A stretch of 64,000 nt of DNA, taken from Macrocybe gigantea. Lineage: Eukaryota > Basidiomycota > Agaricomycetes > Agaricales > Callistosporiaceae. Of the stretch, positions 61,069 to 64,000 are shown piece by piece. The notes beneath the pieces are model-generated. The model had not been told where the DNA came from, did not search any database, and worked only from the letters and a program-made list of their open reading frames with translations. The translations under genes were made by a program, and so were the position numbers. Location of the stretch: NCBI GenBank assembly GCA_011319805.1, contig SJRY01000299.1, positions 1 through 64,000 of the forward strand, in the 5' to 3' direction. The first letter of the stretch is position 1, and every line of letters starts with the position of its first letter.

Positions 61069-61749
61069 TGCGGCAACGAGTGGCACATGTTACCTCTGTT
61101 CTTATAAGTTACAAGTAAAAGAGGCTTTCCACTGGCATCTAAGGTTGGCCTCATGCATTTTCGACGACATCACATGAGCAGAGCGTTACTTTGCGTTACA
61201 TCGAGTAGATTCATACAAGGCTCTGTGTTCAATGATTTTATTTGAAATCGGCGATGGACAAGTTGTAGCAAATGTAATTATCTAGCTTTTGTCCATCTCC
61301 GATTTTCCAATTTCGACGTGTCGAAGAAGGAGTATTCAATTTTCACTGTTCATGCCAGATTAGGCAACCGGCGCTTGTCGCGTCTCCCTGTGCAAATAAC
61401 TTACGACGGTAAGTTCGGGCACCTCTCTGGCCTTCAATCTTAGCTCAAATTCAAATAAGCTATTCTTATCGTCCACAGCGCTTCACGCATGCGTATTTTT
61501 ATGGACTCAGTGGAAAAGGTGCAGCATGGCATGTAATGTTGGAATTCGGGGGGGCGGGCTGCCGCGCCGCCGCGTGAGTGCATGTTTAGGGCGCACGGAC
61601 GGTTCAAGCGAGCGGATAAACCCTCGACGTAGGAACGGACACGGGGTGGTGGGGCCAACTCATCAGCGCCACCGCCGGACGAACTTTTAAGTATATTACC
61701 TGTTTCATGTCGTTCAACTTATATTCGACGTAGTTGTACATACGAACCT

Positions 61750-61775
61750 CAGCCGTTTGCCTAACAAACGCTGAG
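61750..61775. repeat. 26-bp direct repeat, copy 1 (hairpin)
   Basis: The unit contains CGTTTG and CAAACG around a 5-nt loop. In this copy the flanks extend the pairing (CCTCAGC with GCTGAGG), leaving one unpaired C. An identical 26-bp copy lies 110 bp downstream. Confidence 0.8.
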
Positions 61776-61859
61776 GTGAGCTTTTCGTATACCTTTCGTT
61801 CGTTAAATGTTTGACTCAAGGGATGTATTAGCTCTATCTTACAGGTAGCTAAATACATC

Positions 61860-61885
61860 CAGCCGTTTGCCTAACAAACGCTGAG
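61860..61885. repeat. 26-bp direct repeat, copy 2 (hairpin)
   Basis: Identical to the unit at 61750-61775. It is followed by AGCTCTATCTTACAG, which also occurs about 55 bp upstream (near 61828-61844), so a larger local duplication is involved. Confidence 0.8.
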
Positions 61886-62394
61886 CTCTATCTTACAGAT
61901 CACACTCGTAGCCTCTCATATGTAAGAAATACCGTAGCCACCGAGTAATCCCTCAAGAGTTGCTCGCAGAATTTGATGGAATGTAATATATCTTTATCTA
62001 CAATGTACAGGCTGAATACTACGTCTCGAGCAGACCTGTCCGCTGTGCTTGGACGAGTCCGCCGTGGCGCCAGCGCGATGACAAATTTGGTCACAGTGAG
62101 TCACACATCATGTGATGTCGTTGGGACTGCAAGAGGTCAACCTTACGATCTCTTTTGGCCTTAGGTGTCTTCCAGCTTGGAGTGGAACAAACCGGAATAA
62201 ACCGTAATGAAATAGTCGTAGCAGTTTTGCAGTGTACGCTATGCACCAATTAAAAGCTATGCATGGTTCCTTGAAATAACCTCGTAGAAGCTACACTTAT
62301 GTAAGGAAACGATATTCATTTCCATTTCTCAGAAAACATTGACTGGTCACGTTAATGCGACATACTGCTTTGTAACGGCGCTCTATCCTCAACC

Positions 62395-63500
62395 ATGTCT
62401 CAGAAGGTATTCGAACTTTCCGACAAGGCCCTGGAACAGGCGGTAGAAGACCATTACGGCCGTCTGGTTAAAGATCGAGCAGATGGTTCTGGTAGGATAT
62501 CGCCCCCTTCTGACATCTAAGACGTCTGTGGTGTAATTTTGGTTAATCCAAGATGCGACCGTTGCGGAGGCTTTGGGATATACAGCCAACCAGCTGTCCT
62601 CCATACCCTCGGAATCGATGTTGGGACTTGGTTGTGGAAATCCTGTCGCGGCTGCAAACCTGAAGCCGGTGAGCGTTGTTACGTTGCGATGGACTCTCGT
62701 TGGAAAACGCAAGCTGATGCTCGGCGCGACGCCCAGGGCGAGACCGTCGTCGATTTGGGATCGGGCGCGGGCGTAGACGTCTTTCTAGCAGCAAGCAAAG
62801 TCGGAGACAGTGGTCAGGCCATCGGTATCGATGGTTCGCAGGTAAGACAAATCGCCGACCGTCGCGCATCGACGTGCTCACGCAACGGAAGGACATGATC
62901 GATCGCTCTCGAGCCACTGCTAAGAAGCGGAACCACAAGCCGCCTCATGTTTCTTTCGTCCTTTCCTCTCTGACAGAGCCTTTGCCTATCGCTTCGAATT
63001 CCGTGGATTGCGTCATTTCCAACTGCGTGCTCAACCTCGTGCCCCACTCGGGCAAGCTCGGCGTGCTCAAGGAGATTCATCGGATTCTGAAACCCGGAGG
63101 AAGGATTATGCTTGATGATGTATGTCTGTGCAGCGATATCGTCCTGTGAGCTCCCTGGACTGATTGTGCATCAGATAGTCGCAAAGGCCCAATTCCCGAT
63201 GACATTCGACACAATCTCAATTCCTATGTGACCTGCATCTCGGGTGCAATCACGATTGAGGAGTACGCCAGTCTTATCCGTGAAGGGGGCCTCGAAGGTA
63301 ACACTTTGCTCGCGCTTTCAGGACCTCACATCAGTAACTTCCTGCTCAGCGTGAAATTTGTCGAAACGGCGCGACATCAATGTCTGCGCGTCCGAAAGTT
63401 GCTGCAAACCAAGCGAATCGCCATCTCTCCCGCGATCAGACGCCGATGTCAACAAATACGTGGGTCAGCGGAACCCGGACGTCTCTTCCCAGATCCCTTT
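62395..63500 (+). CDS. Arsenite S-adenosylmethionine methyltransferase
   Basis: Exons 62395-62491, 62553-62668, 62737-62841, 62892-63123 and 63175-63297 join in phase. The protein begins [20 protein letters not shown]. It has the ArsM/AS3MT hallmark cysteine in MLGLGCGNP, the SAM motif [23 protein letters not shown], the second arsenic cysteine in [11 protein letters not shown], and a [12 protein letters not shown] loop. It methylates trivalent arsenic at the expense of SAM. The tail can be followed as [17 protein letters not shown] (a typical Cys-rich end) and DADVNKYVG, but in different frames, so one or two base errors or an unresolved intron lie between 63297 and 63400. The exact end is uncertain and the downstream rhodanese region may be fused. 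Confidence 0.85.
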
Positions 63501-63516
63501 GCTCATGATAGTCCAG

Positions 63517-64000
63517 CGTCATACCAGATATCTGCGGTCAATTCCGCAGGTTCGTCAGACGAAATCCCGGAAGTGCCGCTGTTGAGATGGTGGGATGCGT
63601 ATCCCAAGGGCCGGTCCACACCTCCGTCAACGACTATCGACGACGTTGCGGCGGTCCTTCGAGGACCTCCAGAGGGGCGTTCGAAGCTGGCCATTATTGA
63701 CGTTCGCCGCAACGATCACGCTGTGAGTCCGGTTCCCGCCAAAAGCCGCGGTTTCTGATCTTCGAAAGGGCGGCCACGTGCGTGGCAGCGAGCAATGGCC
63801 TGCTCAATCGTTCTACGATGACCTTCCGGAATTCCTGAACAAACACCGCAATGTTGAGCGTGTCGTCTTTTATTGTGGAAGTTCGTCGGGAAGAGGTCCC
63901 CGTTGCGCTGGATGGTACGTCGGAACGTTCTGAAACTCGCGAAAAAGAGGTCCAAACGCGTTCTTTGCCAGGTATCAAGATCATCTCAGCGAAACTGGTA
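63517..64000 (+). CDS. Rhodanese / Acr2-Cdc25-like arsenate reductase domain (truncated by window)
   Basis: Exons up to 63722, 63769-63914, and from 63972 to the window edge. The text RWWDAYPKGRSTPPS leads into KLAIIDVRRNDHA, GGHVRGSEQWPAQSFYDDLP and the active-site loop VFYCGSSSGRGPRCAGW, a C-x5-R loop as in Cdc25/Acr2-type rhodaneses. Family members reduce arsenate to arsenite or carry sulfur. Beside an arsenite methyltransferase, an arsenic role is reasonable. No ATG precedes RWWDAYP in frame within the open segment (open from 63228), so it is either a C-terminal domain of the methyltransferase or has an unseen first exon. Confidence 0.75.

Larger units (their letters stand above)
61069..62394. 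other. Intergenic with a duplicated hairpin
   Basis: About 1.3 kb with no supported gene. It contains the 26-bp hairpin repeat listed separately. The last 200 bp is the promoter of the arsenite methyltransferase gene. Confidence 0.45.

Noticed and set aside
1..64000. CRISPR arrays, bacterial operons, riboswitches
   Set aside because: The window is eukaryotic with spliceosomal introns throughout. No regularly spaced repeats were seen.
1..64000. tRNA genes
   Set aside because: I scanned for the GGTTCGAAT-type B box with a paired acceptor stem and found none that I could support by eye. A covariance-model search would be decisive.

Overview
This window is nuclear DNA from a filamentous basidiomycete, most likely an Agaricomycete mushroom-former. 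The evidence is the short introns (about 47-66 nt) that cut nearly every gene, the intron-rich housekeeping genes (RPS6, RPS13, BUB3, VPS68, a type I metacaspase), a MATA-HMG-type transcription factor, and protein families I know mainly from Agaricomycetes (DUF6699, KDZ transposase with a CxC1 cysteine cluster). Family names come from recognising motifs, not from a search.

Layout. 0-19 kb is mostly conserved: a GNAT acetyltransferase (+), VPS68 (-), a Ser/Gly-rich membrane protein (+), an HMG-box regulator (-), a tubby-like/DUF6593-like protein (-), the head-to-head ribosomal pair RPS6 (-) / RPS13 (+), and a secreted GH30 beta-1,6-glucanase (+). 19.6-36 kb is an accessory region: six DUF6699-type paralogues (one divergent), a secreted proline-rich repeat protein, two F-box remnants and long gene-poor gaps. 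37.3-48.75 kb is a large KDZ DNA transposon carrying a transposase fused to a Ulp1/C48 protease plus at least three companion genes. 49.6-53.5 kb holds three more DUF6699 genes. 54-64 kb returns to conserved genes: metacaspase, a LAT-family amino-acid (methionine-type) permease, BUB3, and an arsenic detoxification pair (arsenite methyltransferase followed by a rhodanese/Acr2-like domain that runs off the window).

The two most notable results are (1) an array of about nine diverse DUF6699 genes split by a KDZ-Ulp1 element, with the five copies on its left reading minus and the three on its right reading plus, and (2) a repeated pattern in which conserved coding sequences lose frame by exactly one base at a short G/C run. 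I count at least 13 such sites, including three in BUB3. Restoring one G or C at each makes the exon phases close. This points to a systematic base-calling error rather than gene decay, so several apparently broken genes (HMG factor, GH30, BUB3, KDZ transposase, four DUF6699 copies) are probably intact.

Intron positions were inferred by eye from splice signals, frame continuity and family knowledge. Where I give exon joins for RPS6, RPS13, VPS68, metacaspase, BUB3, the KDZ transposase and its two small companion genes, the phases sum correctly.
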